DNA of 64,000 nt from Paulownia fortunei (Eukaryota > Streptophyta > Magnoliopsida > Lamiales > Paulowniaceae): positions 22,871,210-22,935,209 of the forward strand of contig CM033110.1 of the NCBI GenBank assembly GCA_019321725.1, in the 5' to 3' direction. A program made the translations under genes and the position numbers. Positions 48,013 to 61,521 of the stretch are shown here, one piece after another (positions within the stretch are counted from its first letter, which is position 1; every line of letters starts with the position of its first letter). A model generated the notes under the pieces. The model did not search any database and was not told where the DNA came from. It saw only the letters and a program-made list of their open reading frames with translations.

Positions 48013-51000
48013 AGTTTCTTCTGTCAATGCGTTTTGTTTTTCTAAATCGGGCTTTAATCTTGAATAAGGAGTGTCTGATGTTGATCGCTAACTGTGTAAT
48101 ATTTAAGTGAACACACTATACAAGATATGAAATATGTCGTGATCATTGGTACGTGCATTTGCAAGTTTTCTCTTTGTGAAATGGAGAGGGTCTTTCATCA
48201 CTTACTGGTGCTACTTTGACTGTCTCCCCTGAGCCTACCGTCTGAGAATGAGAACATCGGACATCCTTGTTATTTAACAGGATTTAGTTTTGGAATATCA
48301 TGGTTCTTTCAGAAAAAAGACTTTGAGTAAAACAAGTAGCTATTTACCATTTGTTTTACTATGGGGAAATCAACTCGAACCTAAAGGGGTGGTGATCAAT
48401 AATTCACGCCATTATCATAACAATATCAGATAAAAGTCCTGGAGAATTCTTATATATAGGTTGTGGGAAAAAGATTTTAAAGCATGGCAGACAAAAAGTG
48501 GCAGAAGTTGCATAGCAACACACTCAAACTAATTTTTTGCATCTGCATGCATATTGGCCTGTCATTTTTTCACCCAGAAAAGTGAGATGTGAGCAACATG
48601 TATTATGTTAGTATGCAAGGCATAAAACCTTTGGTTTCTGCATGTATACGTCCAATTGTTCCTTTCTTAATTTCTTATCCCTTTGTTTCATGTTCTTGCA
48701 ATCAAAACTATTTTAACCTATCGTATGGATACCTCTTTCTCCAGCAAAGTTAAAAACTTATCTCAAGTTGGAACTTGTCAATTAATTTATATTCAGTTTC
48801 ACAATAAATTGTTGTGATTAGGGTCTTCGATCGGAATGCTATAAGAAATCAGTTATTTCAACTAACATTGTCCATGTTTTTACTTGGAAACAAGAATAAT
48901 GTGTAGTCTGCAATTTGTTAAGAGAAATGGGCTCTAAATGATCCAGAAATTAGAAAATAGGGTCAATAATGTGTAAGAATAAATGTTTACTCTTTTTTCA
49001 TGGTTGTTTTGTAACAAATCCAGAAAGGTTTCAGATTATTTCTATATCTGTGTCTACACTATTATAAAAGTATGAAAATCTTTCAAAGTTTCTTAGAATT
49101 TTTGTTCTGACCTTTGATATTGTTAATTTTAATAACAATTATGTAATTTACAATTGCTATTATCTCCTAAAGAACAACTTTTCTAAAACTAAACTCCAAG
49201 GCAGACTCTACTTTATTTATTTGATTGGTTAATGAGGCTATTGGGAGAATTTCATTAGGAGAACACCAAGGAGACTATCAGTAGAACACCAACGAAACGA
49301 GATTGCAAGACAGACTCTACTTTTTGAAAAAATGTAGAAATCCGTCCAAAATCCACTTTACTCGTTTCTTCTCAAATCTGATGAGAAAATCTTCAAGACC
49401 ATTACATGAGGAATGTATTGGCATAGATCTCGTGTTTCTTTTTTCTTAATCTTTTCGGCATTTTAATTTTTGTTTTGGATTCAGTAGTTTTGATGATAGT
49501 GCAGGAATTTAGTTGTTGGTCATTTTTTCCTTTGTGCTTCCAGCAATTCAGGCTCCTGATATTATTAGTTGGGCTAGAATTGTCGGTAAATTGTATGTTT
49601 TGGAATCTGATTGTCTCTGATTTATTGTGTAATAATTAAAACCTACTTGCATGTGCTAACAAAAGATTTTTTGTACTCGGATTTAGCCTATCCAATGGTG
49701 TCTTTATTTTGGGTTGGGTACTTTGATATTATTTAGCAAGTCATAAATTAGTTCCACTGTGTCTTCCTTCTGTTTGCCACAAAAGATGTTTTTTTCAGCT
49801 CAATGGATTTTGAGGTCTCCCTATATCTAGCTCAATTGGTGGAGATATGTAGACTCGTAGAGTTCAGTGTCCATCCAATATTTCTTAGTTGAAATCTAAC
49901 AGGTGACTAAAAATTTATGTTCAAAAAACCTGTGTGCTGAGCTTCGAATGATGCTCCTGGTGGGCAGCACGAGAAACAAAAAATTTCTTAGGTTGCTAAA
50001 ATATTCTTCAGGAGTGTCTCCACTGATTTTGCTCATAAGAATACGACTCTAAAATGTTTAAAATATTCTTAAAGAATATCTCAACTAATTTGGTTCACAA
50101 AAATGACTTTAACTGATGAAAAACACATTAATGAAAACTCAATATTCTAATTTAATCCTTGTAAAATTGTCACTAAAAACCAATAAGGATCATATTTTCA
50201 TTTAACTATTTAAGTTTTTGTACTGCATTTACTTGTATCTTTTTTTGATCCTTTTACATGTTTTATTGAACAAATCAATACAATAATTATATAATCATCT
50301 GCATGTTTGCATATATTTCTGCATTAGGTACTCTTTGGTTTCTCTTGCAGACAATTCACCAAACCAACAATTCAAGCTCTGGGCCGTTTAAGAAAATGCT
50401 AATGTATCCACAATCATTCATATCAAATTCTATTAAGGTAAAGGTTGATTTAATATTAAGTTTTTCTATGTAAATTTTAGGAGATCTTTTAACTATTTAA
50501 GTATTTAAAATACATGTATAAATTTTATATTTTTTATGCTATAATAACAAATGTATATCTATAGACGAATTTTGGTAGTATAAAAATAAAATATGTCTGT
50601 CTAAGTACTAAAGAGAAAATGAGCTGCCTCTTCATAAATTGGTGCTAAAAAGAAATTGTCAAATAATTTTTTTAAGGAATTTGGACTCATCAAATGGTTA
50701 TATAATGGTAGAAAATATTATGCATGGAATTCAAGAATAACATAATTGATATTGAAATTATGTGTAAACAATATATTTATATCTATATCTAGAATACTAT
50801 TTTTTCCAACTTAAGGTGAAAGTTATCTATTTTAATTTAGACGTGAACAATTTCTATTAGACTTTTTTTTGTCATGACAATCAATAAAGTTCAAGAAAAA
50901 TCTCATCCAAATGTAAGTGTCTATTTGCTTCAACTAAGTTTTCTTATGACCAATTATATATTGTTGTCTTTCAAGGAACATTAATGTTTACGACCGAAAT

Positions 51001-51400
51001 GTTGATTAAACGAAACGCTATGAATGTGAGAGGAAAGACGTGGACCAAAAATATTAAATATTGTGTACAAATAAGTTTTAAATGCAAGTATAAACATTCT
51101 TTCGCATAGATAATATATTTAATATTATTAATAGTGAACTATTGTACTTTTATGAGGATGCTTCTCAAACGAACAATACAACATTGAAGGAATATTCACT
51201 ATAGCACAAAGTCTTCGTGTATAACTATCAAGTAATGCGAAAAAAAAAAAAAATCCAATCTTCAAATAATCATAAATTTTAAACCTATCATAATAACTCA
51301 TATTGAAAGTTTAAGGATCTGTTCTAATATAAAACTATTCTTACAAGCTCAATAATTTTTTTATTAGCCTTATTTCCAAATCAATGTTTTCAAACACAAC
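48013..51400. other. Intergenic between PPR gene and first AVT1 gene
   Basis: No gene supported. About 49130-49910 matches 63540-63925 near the right edge (listed separately). The rest is AT-rich, with an A run at 51240-51253. Confidence 0.5.
49130..49910. repeat. Duplicated block, copy 1
   Basis: It shares several stretches in the same order and orientation with 63540-63925: TTTTAATAACAATTATG, GTAATAATTAAAA, CTTGC.TGTGCTAACAA, GGATTTTGAGGT and AGCTCAATTGGTGGAGATA followed by TAGACTCGTAG and TTCAGTGTC. Copy 1 is longer because of extra sequence. It lies 1.5 kb beyond the 3' end of the first AVT1 gene. Confidence 0.7.
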
Positions 51401-53020
51401 CTAAAGGTTTTGGATTATTTGTAACAAAGACGTGTAAGTACCAATAACAAGGACAATAAAACCCATTAAGACGACGCACCCGATAATTGCGACTTCAAAA
51501 CCAAACTTCCTATAAGCTCCTGAAATCTTCAAGTAGCAGAAGCATGGAAGCAATATGGAAGCTGTGACACTAAAAAATGCTCCAACAAGCGACATAAAAT
51601 ACCCAAAAAAGGGTAGGGTCATGGCTATAATGACACTGATGCCGACCAAGGTAGTTCTTATGAGTATACTGTAGAATCTTCTCCCACGATAAGATTGAAA
51701 ATGACTTTCCATGGTGTCAACGATTGGCTTTAACATCAGTGCATATTTGGCTATAGGATTGATTAGGGAAGTGTAGATGGCCACTTTAGAGCTGAAATTG
51801 TCTGTTGGAAGGTTCAATGTTATCTGGGATTGTGCTTCTGAACCAAACATCAGGTATCCCGTAATCGCCATTGATACATAAGTAACTGTACAGAACACAA
51901 AGCATACGAGCAGAACCTGCAGAAAAGAATCAGTCAACTTTTGAACTCAACTAGTTTATCAGATTTAGTGTTTCAAAGATCTTAATTAATTTACCGATGA
52001 GAATTGTTTTTGATATCTCATTGAAGTACTTAGCGTAGGGATAAGTGAATGAGCACAATAACCGATAGTATATAAGCTGAAAGCGGTAGGTAGTCCACTC
52101 CAATTCCAAAGCACTCCCTTTTGATGAAATCCGATATCATCATTAGATATGCCCGACCACAAAACTGAGCCAAGTATGACAATTGAAGCTAAAACTCCAG
52201 TGGCCGATATATATGAAAGAGTGGACATCTTATTTATCCAAACAGTAGGCATCGTTATGAGGGCAACAAGTAGAACAGAACTTTTTTGCCCGTCAATTGT
52301 GATACCATGTATGTTGATTTTCAAATGTGGAAATAATTTACGTAAGCCATCGCCATTCAAAATTATAAAACCTGTTGCAATCATGTAAAGTTCTAGATTG
52401 ATTAAAACGGAGACAAGTATTCTTCCTTTTGTACCAAAAGCCTTATCACCAATATCGGGATAGCTTCTTATACTTGGATCAACTTCCATGCATCTTTTGA
52501 TCAACAAACCTGTGTAGAAGGTTACACTTGCAATGACGAACAGAAGTATCAAGCTGAGCCACCCTCCAGATGATAATGCATATGGAAGTGATATAAACCC
52601 AATTCCTGAAAACAAGATATTGCACAAACTTCTGTTATTAAATCCATATGGTCTTTGCTGAACCACGATTCAGCTCTTCAGATACTGAAATAACAAGAGA
52701 GAGTCTTGATACAAAAGTAAACTCAAGTTATGATGTCTTACAAGCTCGCTCCTCCCATTGGTAGAAACTATAGAAAATTATGTTTCAGAGCATCATATCC
52801 AGTATGAGGTAGTTCCAGTGTAGTTTAGATCAAAAGAGGAAACGGGAGAGAGAAACCATTAAGAGGGACTGAGAGAGAACAGACCTGATAGGGCGTTTGC
52901 CCCATTGAACATTGTTTTGAAAAACGAGGCAGTTCCAGTGGAGTTGAGACTAATTGAATCAACTCCCTCAGCATTTTCCACATCACAAACAGAAAGCTTA
53001 TCTTGTTCTTTGACCTGCAT
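51401..53020 (-). CDS. AVT1-type vacuolar amino-acid transporter, copy A, 420 aa
   Basis: Exons 53020-52885, 52605-51995 and 51916-51401 join in frame (introns 279 and 78 nt, GT-AG). The product belongs to the plant AVT1 branch of the amino acid/auxin permease (SLC32/36-like) family; yeast AVT1 relatives move neutral amino acids across the vacuolar membrane. Visible signatures are SFFKTMFNGANALSGIGFIS (transport helix 1), LPYALSSGGWLSLILLF, RSYPDIGDKAFG, SYISATGVLASIVILG, YVSMAITGYLMFGSEAQSQI, NPIAKYALMLKPIVDTMES and a C-terminal pair of hydrophobic helices; about eleven helices in total. The frame is open to an upstream Met at 53167, but that lies above a TATA box (53106-53113) and the paralogue starts at the position equivalent to 53020, so the shorter start is used. 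Substrate cannot be read from sequence. Confidence 0.9.
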
Positions 53021-53105
53021 TTTATGTTTTCTTAATTCAACAGTGAAGAGCCAAAGAGCTAAATAGTTTTCTTTGTGACAAGTATGAATATCTTGGTGCC
53101 TCTTT

Positions 53106-53113
53106 CTTATATA
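53106..53113 (-). promoter_or_regulatory. TATA box of AVT1 copy A
   Basis: Minus strand reads GCAGCTATATAAGAAAG, about 85 bases before the chosen ATG. The same block, with flanking GCATGTTTGAA, occurs at the same distance in copy B, which supports a retained core promoter. Confidence 0.7.
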
Positions 53114-56100
53114 GCTGCTTTCAAACATGCAAGAGCTCACATTTTCATTTTCATTTCTTTTTCTCAATTAATTTTGGTTCCTCTTCCTCCTGAAAGAAAG
53201 AAATAATATGTACTTTTTCTTCTCACATTTTCATTTTGCTATTCTTTTATTTCCTACATGTACCTGCTGGAGTTAGATAGGGAGATAGTATTATCCAGAA
53301 AAGAAAATTTGTAGTTCACTGTCACAGTCATTAAGAAAGCAACATGATTTCATTTCTTGTCTTAAAGAGCCTTGGTAATTGAAAATCTTCATTATTAAGC
53401 TTATAGTGAAGCATATTAGTATAATTCTTTCCGGAAAAAAGGATAGGCATTCAAAGGTTTAAATATTCTACTTTTCTCCTCCTTATGAACTAATGTTGTG
53501 AACTTGTGTATTTCTCAGTTTAAAATGAATTTGCAGCCCTCTTATTATTTGCTGTCTAAATGCCCACCAGATTTGAACTGACTGAAATTCTGTTTGAATC
53601 TTCATATCGAGTGCACATACATTGGATGAATGCATTAAGTATTTTATTTGTCACCAAATAAAATACTTGGCACTGAATCCACGCACCAAGCACACATGTA
53701 CTCGGTGTAGCACAGATTCAACTGGATAGTGGTTTTCTTGTTCAAACTCTTGCTTTGATAGGTACTACATATTACCATGCAGAAACAAGGCAGAGGATTT
53801 TGGAGTTCTTTACGAACAAGGACAACTTTTTCATTGTGAGAAGCAATTTGGACATTTAATTGTCTGCAGTAATTAACCTAGTAGATTGCCAAATAATAAG
53901 GTTTCAAAGTCAGGTTTAGCTAACAGACTCTGCCTATGAATTTAAGTATAGTAGAGAAAGTTGTCGAAAATCCCTGGCCCGAAATTTGTCTGAAATACAT
54001 AAGGCGTACCAATTTTTCTAAAAAGAAAGAGAAAATGAAAAGGAAAAACAGAAAAATAAAATAAAATTCATAGGAAGATTCATTAACCTTTATTTAATAC
54101 ATTTTAAATGCAAAGGTGCTTTGGGAAATTTGGATTAATTGGGTTGGCTCCTACTTTATAATTTTGATGACACTAGATACATCTCACTACATATTCACAT
54201 GTTAACACACACCTTCATATGTTTGTGTGTGTATATATAATGAGATATATCACTATATATCTTTAAGTATAGTTTCTACTTATTACTGATTGAATATTAA
54301 GTTGCGTAACTATTAAAGAAATGAAATAGTATCATCATTTTCTCTTTTTCCAAGCAAAAGATCATTTCTTTTTTTATATTTTTTTGAGTGAAAAAAGCAA
54401 CAGAATTTTCATCATGCTTTATTTCTCTACTATATGGATTCTCACTATTTTTATATTTGATTGGAATGAAAAAAATTATTGATAAGTAACATCATGGTCT
54501 ATTGTTTTAGAGTTGAGATTGGAGATAATTCTTGCATTAATCTCCACCAACACATTTAAGGAAATTTGTTAATGAGTAACATTATGTTCTTTTTAGGGCT
54601 TGGAATAAGTTTACATTAGTAGATACATTAAAAATTTAAATCTCGGTTGAAAATTTTAATAATTATTTTCATTGAATACTTCAAATAAATTTTTTGGCAC
54701 GTGCAAAATTTGCAGCAGATTCAAGTGTTTGAGGCAAAATTGTAGTACTGCTCTATTAACTGTCGTGCCCAAAAATTTAAAAAAGCAATACATAGTCAAT
54801 CTTGTGGAGCAACTCTGTACAATTAATAAATAAATAAATGCAGCGCCGCGAATTAATTGAATTTAAATACTAGTTAAGTAGTATATTACTATACAACTCT
54901 AAGACTAGATTTCATCAATGAAATTCATTAACATCAAGCACTCTAAGATTGTGTTTGAATAGAATAATTTGAAATCTTGAAAAATAGCTTAAAATAAAAG
55001 TTCAAGAATTCGCAATCTATTATAATATGAAATTATTTAAATAAATTCAATAAATTTATTATTATAAATTTAATATTTTCAGGTGTAAATCCATGAATCC
55101 AAACATAAAGATTATCTCTTTTCATTGTCATGAGATTGAGAACTCTATGATTATTGTACATAGAGTTTATTTCCTTCCCATTGTCATTAAGCTGACGGAG
55201 TATATCAATTGGATGGTTCTAGCAAACAGTACAACGTAAACCAAACTATTGATTAACTTGTACAAAGGTTTGTTGCAACTAATAAACTTAAAACGTGCAA
55301 GAGAAAAAATAAGATCAAATGTTCATTCTGGAGTGGAAGAAGTTGATTAGAATTGCCACTATTAAGTTTGAATTCTTGGCAATTAATGCAATATTTCCAT
55401 ATCATCTCGTGGATTTTGATATTGGAAAGTAGAAACCATACAATAAATGTGCCCACATAACAAACTGAAGTTATTTGATAAACGTACCAACAAATTAGGG
55501 TGAATTGCAGTTTGCCCTCTTAAATTATATGCAAAGCACGACACTATCCTTCAATTTTGAAAATGAAACACTAGGCCCTTATTAGTATCATTTGTTTATC
55601 TAATTTTGTCCTTTCATTTGACTAAAGTAGAATTAATTATAATTTATTCCTTTGAGAAACTTGATTTTCTTTCTTTTATCTTTTAAATTTTAAATACATT
55701 ATTATGAGTTCATGTGTTTAACCTCATTGATTATGAGTTTAAGCAATTCATTTATTATCAGCTCATCCAATTCAATTTCAACTGCATTAATCATGAATTA
55801 ACTCTCTGTGACTATTGATTATGAGAACCTATTTCAAGGCAAAATACAGTTACCATAAAGATAATTAGATATTACAATGGAATGGATTTGTGTGGGTTAA
55901 TCAAATTTGTAACTCATTCTTCTAAAATTTTTAGAACTCACATTCGAATTTGGTGAACTAAATTCGTAAAACCCATTTTATTTTTATTTTTTTAAAATAT
56001 TACAAACATATATAATATATTTTTAAAAAAAAATATTACATACATATACAATATATTTTAAAAAATAAAAAATAAATAAGACGAATTTAAAAATAATAAT

Positions 56101-57323
56101 CAAAACTCTCTTCAAATCCATTTATAAATTTATTCATATAAAACAGGAAGGGTGTTCAAATTTGAATACACCCAGTTGATAATCTCTTGCAATTCATTGC
56201 CAGCGTGGGGGAATAATGATGCGGGTGTGCTTTTGCTGTATTGTGTGGGCCGAAATGTTTTTTATGTTGCTATACCTCGAGCTGGGCTGTATTATATTGG
56301 GCTTGATGGGCTGAGTTGGTTTTTCTTGAAATAGTCCAGCAAGCCTTCGAGAGAAGGTTGCTTTATTTTATAAATGATTTTTAATTTAAGCATCGAACGA
56401 AGGGTTTAATGTTTTGAACATATACCATAATGAAAGAATATCAGACATTGAAGGTTGTTACGAATTTCAAGTGCACATCAAATATGAGTAAATGAAGATT
56501 TTTTTATATATGTATATATAACAACATCCAGCAATTGATTCCACTGTATTAAATGAAGCAAGTGTATCTAAGAAGTTTGTTTGTGAATTGTTAGAATGAA
56601 CAAAATCGGTATTTCCGGCAACCGGTCATTAACAAGTCATGTTTAAGTTTGATTTGAATTTTTTATCAAGTTTAAAATTGTATTTGAGTTTTAATTTGAT
56701 TATTGATCGATTCATGTTCAAACGAACACGTGTCGAGTTCGTGTAATTAAATATTTGATGTAGAAATATCACTTTTTAACTAATTGAATCCATTTTAAAT
56801 CAAGTTCAAATACTATGAAATAAAAAATATGTTTAAATTTAATTTGTTATGTTCAACGAGTTTCTAACATTCGATTTTAAATTGATCGTAGAATAGTTTA
56901 GTTCATTTTTCAAACCTAATTAATTCCTTGTAATAGTCTAATATTTAGCATTTCTAATCCCATATGCAATATCGTCCACGGAAAGAGCACTTTGGGATTG
57001 AAGATAAAAATATGGTTGTTATCACATTATAAATACGGAATGCAGAGGGCATCCGGCAAATTAGTGCTAAAGTAAATTAGGCTCTTCTTCATTTTTATTG
57101 AGAAAAGAGGCTCACATCCTATATTCGGAAACCCAGCCTCGTCTTCTTATAGCTGAAAGGCTCTCCTTTGAGTGAGTTCTGATCTTTCAAGAGATACATA
57201 AATAGACACATCTTATTTTACGGGCACTGATAGTAACTTGATAGTGACCGAAGGGGTCGTTGGAACAAAAATAAAATAGCATATGTTGCTAAAACCTATG
57301 ATAAATGATAGTGGAGTCAATAT
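53114..57323. other. Region between the two AVT1 genes
   Basis: 53.1-54.85 kb is the 5' flank of copy A and aligns in blocks with the 5' flank of copy B (59.4-61.4 kb), for example ACCTAGTAGATTGCCAAAT near 53880 and CTATTAACTGTCG near 54755. 54.9-57.2 kb is AT-rich with repeat-like phrases (about 55495-55640 and 56590-56900) but no delimited element or gene. Confidence 0.55.
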
Positions 57324-59326
57324 CTACAGGTTTCGGATTATTTGTACCAAAGAAGTGTAAGTACCAATAACAAGGATAATAAGGCCCATCAACACGGTGA
57401 AGCCTATAATTGCGACTTCAAAACCAAGTTTCCTATAAGCTCCTGAAATCTTCAAGTAGCAGAAGCATGGAAGCAATATTGAAGCTGTGACACTCAAAAA
57501 TGCTCCAACAAGCGACATGAGATACCCAAAAAAGGGTAGGGTTAAGGCTACAATGACACTGCTGCTGAGCAAGATAGTTCTTACGAATAACGTGTAGAAT
57601 CTTTTCCCACTATAAGATTGAAATTGAGATTCAATTGCATCGACAATTGGCTTTACCATCAGTGCATATTTGGCTATAGGATTGATTAAAGCAGTGTAGA
57701 TAGCCACTTTAGAGCTAAACTTGTCTGTCGGAAGGTTTAGTGTTATCTGTGATTGTAATTCTGAACCAAACATCAGATATCCCAGAATCGCCATTGATAC
57801 ATAAGTAACTGTACTGAACACAAAGCATAGGAGCAGAACCTACAAAATGGAATAAGTCAGTTTTTGAACTCAAATATTTATATCAGATTTAGTGTTGTAA
57901 AGAACTTAATTTACCGTGGAGAATCGTCTTTGATTTCTCATTGAACTGTACAATGTAGGGAAAACTGGATGAGCACAATAGCAGAAGGCATATAAGCTGA
58001 AAGCAGTAGGTAGTCCACTCCAACTCAAGAGCACTCCCTTTTGGTGAAATCCAATATCATCATCAGATATCCCCGACCACAAAATTGAGCCGAGTATGAC
58101 AATAGAAGCCAGAATTCCAGTGGCAGATACATATGAAAGAGTGGTCATATTATTTATCCAAATAGTAGGCATCAGAACAAGGGCAACAAGTATAACAAAA
58201 CTTTTCTGTCCACCACCGATGATGATACCATAAATGTTGACTTCCAAATTTGGTAACAAGTTATGCAAATTATCACCAGCCAATATAAGAAAACCTGTGG
58301 CAACCAAGTAAAGTTCAAGATTCATGAAAACAGAGACAAGTACTCTTCCTTTTTTACCAAAAGCCTTATGACCAATATCGGGGTAGCTTCTTATATTTGG
58401 ATCAACTTCCATGCACCTTTTGATCAACAAGCCTGTGTAGAAGGTAGCACTTGCAATAATGAACAGAAGTATCAGGCTTAACCACCCTCCAGACGATAAT
58501 GCATATGGAATCGACAGAATCCCGACCCCTGCAGAACACATGTTATTGCACAAACTTTTGTTATTAAATCCATATGGTAGTTGTTAAACCACAATTGAAC
58601 TATTTAGATAACGAGAGACAATCTTGAGAGCATCACATCCAATATGGTACAGGGTTTTAGGAGGTAAGCTTGGGAATTGGGATATGGAAGTCCGGAAAGA
58701 ACTGATAGAACCTGTATTTGTGTTCCTTTAACGTTCATTGATATGTTTAATCTTAAACCTGACTTTAGCATGTAAGCCGAAGTTTGTGAAGAAAAGTACT
58801 GAAAAGAATGTTCTCAATGTGGAATCCTTACCAAATTTCGTAGGTTATATCCAACTGAGAGAAATAATTTGTACCAATTCTGAAGACTTAAAATGTTTCC
58901 AAGCCTTTTTGTTGAAATGTGGGATTTCATGAGTTATGTTTGGACCTTGGGTTTTGGGTTTTAGTTAGAAAAAAATAAAAATAAAAATAAAAATAAAATA
59001 TTTAAAACATAAAGTACAAAGTTGCGTCATTTTAAAAGCAAGAAAATTCTTAAAAATTCTTTTCTTTAATTTTATCTTTGCTAAAATCCAAAATTCAGAA
59101 ATAGTGGATGAGAAACTGTAAGAGAAACGAAAAGAGAACACCCACCTGACAGGGCGTTTAGTCCATTGAAAGTTGTCTTGAAAAATGAGGTTGTTCCAGT
59201 GAAGTTGAGATTAATAGGCTCAACTCCTTTAGCTTTTTCTACATCACAAAATTCATAAGTGTTTGCGTCGTAATCGACCAGGAGAGGAATGGTAACAGAA
59301 AACCCATCTTCTTGCTTGGCCTGCAT
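57324..59326 (-). CDS. AVT1-type vacuolar amino-acid transporter, copy B, 436 aa
   Basis: Exons 59326-59146, 58528-57915 and 57839-57324 join in frame (introns 617 and 75 nt), at the same three positions as copy A. Protein sequence is close to copy A throughout the membrane domain (for example LPTDKFSSKVAIYTALINPI and LPFFGYLMSLVGAFLSVTAS), so it is a tandem paralogue. Differences seen: the soluble N-terminus is longer by about 15 residues (PLLVDYDANTYEF); the loop after helix 4 has an extra Gly (GGGQKS). Likely role is amino-acid movement across the tonoplast, as for the AVT1 family; substrate unknown. No broken residues are visible, so both copies appear functional. Confidence 0.91.
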
Positions 59327-59411
59327 TTTATTTTTCTTACTTCAAAATTGAAGAGCCAAAGAGCTAAATATATTTTTTTCTGATTAAGTATAAACATACT
59401 GGTGCCTTTTT

Positions 59412-59419
59412 CTTATATA
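59412..59419 (-). promoter_or_regulatory. TATA box of AVT1 copy B
   Basis: Minus strand GCAGCTATATAAGAAAA about 86 bases before the ATG at 59326, inside a stretch conserved with the copy A promoter. Confidence 0.7.
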
Positions 59420-60300
59420 GCTGCCTTCAAACATGCAAGAACTCAAGTTTTATTTCATTTTGTATTTTTCTCTGACATGATATTATCTGCCGTCCCACCT
59501 AAAAGAAAGGAAACAAAATGTACTTTTCTTGCTACGATTTCATTAAGGTATTTTTTTCATTTACCATGTGCCCGCCGTAGTTAGAGAAGGAGACATTCTT
59601 GTCCAGGAAAATATATAGATTCACTGTCACATTCGTTAGGAAACCAACCGGGTGTCACTTTTAGTTTCATGGACCCTGCGCAATGTTTGGTTATTTTTTA
59701 CATATTTTGGGAATGGTATTTAGAGAATTGTGTTTCAGCAGAATAAGCAAAAAAATCAAAATAATGTTTGTTTTGTAATTTAAAATGAAACAAATTTTGT
59801 TGTAACAATCATTTCAAGTCGCATTAATATTTTTTAATGTTATATATTGTATGTTTTAAATGAAAGAAAAAAATAATATATATTTAAAATAATATAATAA
59901 TTTGAAAATGTTATTATTGTGATATATAGTGGATTCCATTTTATTTTGGAGAAATAAGAAAAACAAACATATTTTTGTTTAAGGAGTAAGAAAACATTGC
60001 CCAAATATAACCAAACAAAGTGCTGGTGATTGAGAATCTCCGTAATCAATTGATGGAAAATTTTGTGTAGAGTAGTAGTTGGGAAATTAAAAATAATAGT
60101 TGAGACAATAGTTAAATTTTTTCTATCTAAAATGAATTGCCACGTGTTCGCAGAATTCTAACAATCATCTCCTACTTGTAATTATTGAAAATTTGTACCT
60201 AACAAATATAATTATTGAAAAAGTGACTATGGTGGAACAAACACATTTGTTCATTTCATAAGTGAACACACGTTTTCATTTCGTTTTAGACTAAGCAAAA

Positions 60301-60503
60301 ACATGGCAATTGGTATATTTAATTGGTTGGCAGTTATTAACCTCGTAGACTGCCAAATGATAAAGTTTCAAATGTCTGGTTCAGCTCATCAAACAAAAAA
60401 AGAAACATGGCAATTTGGACATTTTATTGGTTCGCAGTTATTAACCTAGTATGTTCCCAAATGATAAGGTTTGAAATGTCTGGTTCTGCTCATCAAACAA
60501 AAA
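60301..60503. repeat. 104 bp tandem duplication upstream of AVT1 copy B
   Basis: Units begin ACATGGCAATTGG (60301) and ACATGGCAATTTGG (60405), and each carries GCAGTTATTAACCT, CCAAATGATAA and CTCATCAAACAAAAAA. The copy A flank has a single related unit at about 53846-53930. Confidence 0.85.
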
Positions 60504-60648
60504 ATGTCTGATTCAGGCCAAAAATCAGTTATCATGAATCATGTATATTTGAGCTATCCCTAATTTATATTTTATACACATAATTGTCAAAACCTCTGCC
60601 CGTAATTTGTCTGATTTACATAGCCCCTTAAAAAATTTTCCAAAGAAA

Positions 60649-60653
60649 AAACA

Positions 60654-60684
<31 letters not shown>
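60649..60684. repeat. (AC)n and A-homopolymer microsatellite
   Basis: An AC run followed by a run of A. Confidence 0.9.
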
Positions 60685-61500
60685 GGATCCAAGATCACAG
60701 AAAAATAAAACAGAAATTATTGAGAGTTCTTTTTCATTCGTTAAATCTTTGTTTAACACACTTTAAAGGCAAAAGTGCATGGAAAAATTTGGATCAACTC
60801 TGTCGGCTCCCAGGTTCAGATTTTGACAATGATTATTAGTACACATTTATTGGATGACTCTTTGTTGGATCATTGTTGCTTTCCTAATCAAGAGATACAC
60901 AAATCCATGACTAGGGCTCCCTATATACAATTGCTAAAGTTGAGGTGTAACAAGTTGACCCAAAACCCACATGGTTCATGATATTTATATGAAAATGGCT
61001 TGGCTTGTTCGTCACCTTTTAAACAATAATGCTATCCAATGTTTAACGGGAGACCATTTTCATTTAATTATTTAATTAGCCTTTTATCCATTTTTGACAA
61101 ACAGAAAAGAATGTCAAATATTTATTAACTATAAGCTTTTTGTACGTGTTTGGATTTATTTTTTTCCCTTCGTGGACTTGCAGGGGAGAAGATTGATCTT
61201 GAGTTTCTTACAAGAACGCACGAACGCTCCATTTCTATGTTTTGCTTCAGAGCAAATATTGCTCTGAAGGGCAACATTTGATGCTGAATTTTGCATCTGC
61301 TCTAGATTCTGAACTGGATATAGTTGTACTACTATATTAACTATTGTCAGCAAAAATTAATCAAACCAGCAATACATTAGTCTATGTTGTTGACTAAACT
61401 GCACACAATTGTCTGTTATTTAGGGTATTTTAATACTAAATATAACAAAGCATTGACAAGATCTTAGCTTGCAGCCTGTGAAAACACCAATAATTGGGAG

Positions 61501-61521
61501 AGAAGAAGAAGAAGAAGAAGG
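61501..61521. repeat. (AGA)n microsatellite
   Basis: Seven consecutive trinucleotide units. Confidence 0.9.

Noticed and set aside
53021..53167. Upstream Met extending AVT1 copy A by 49 residues
   Set aside because: The extension covers the TATA box, and the paralogue starts at the equivalent of 53020.
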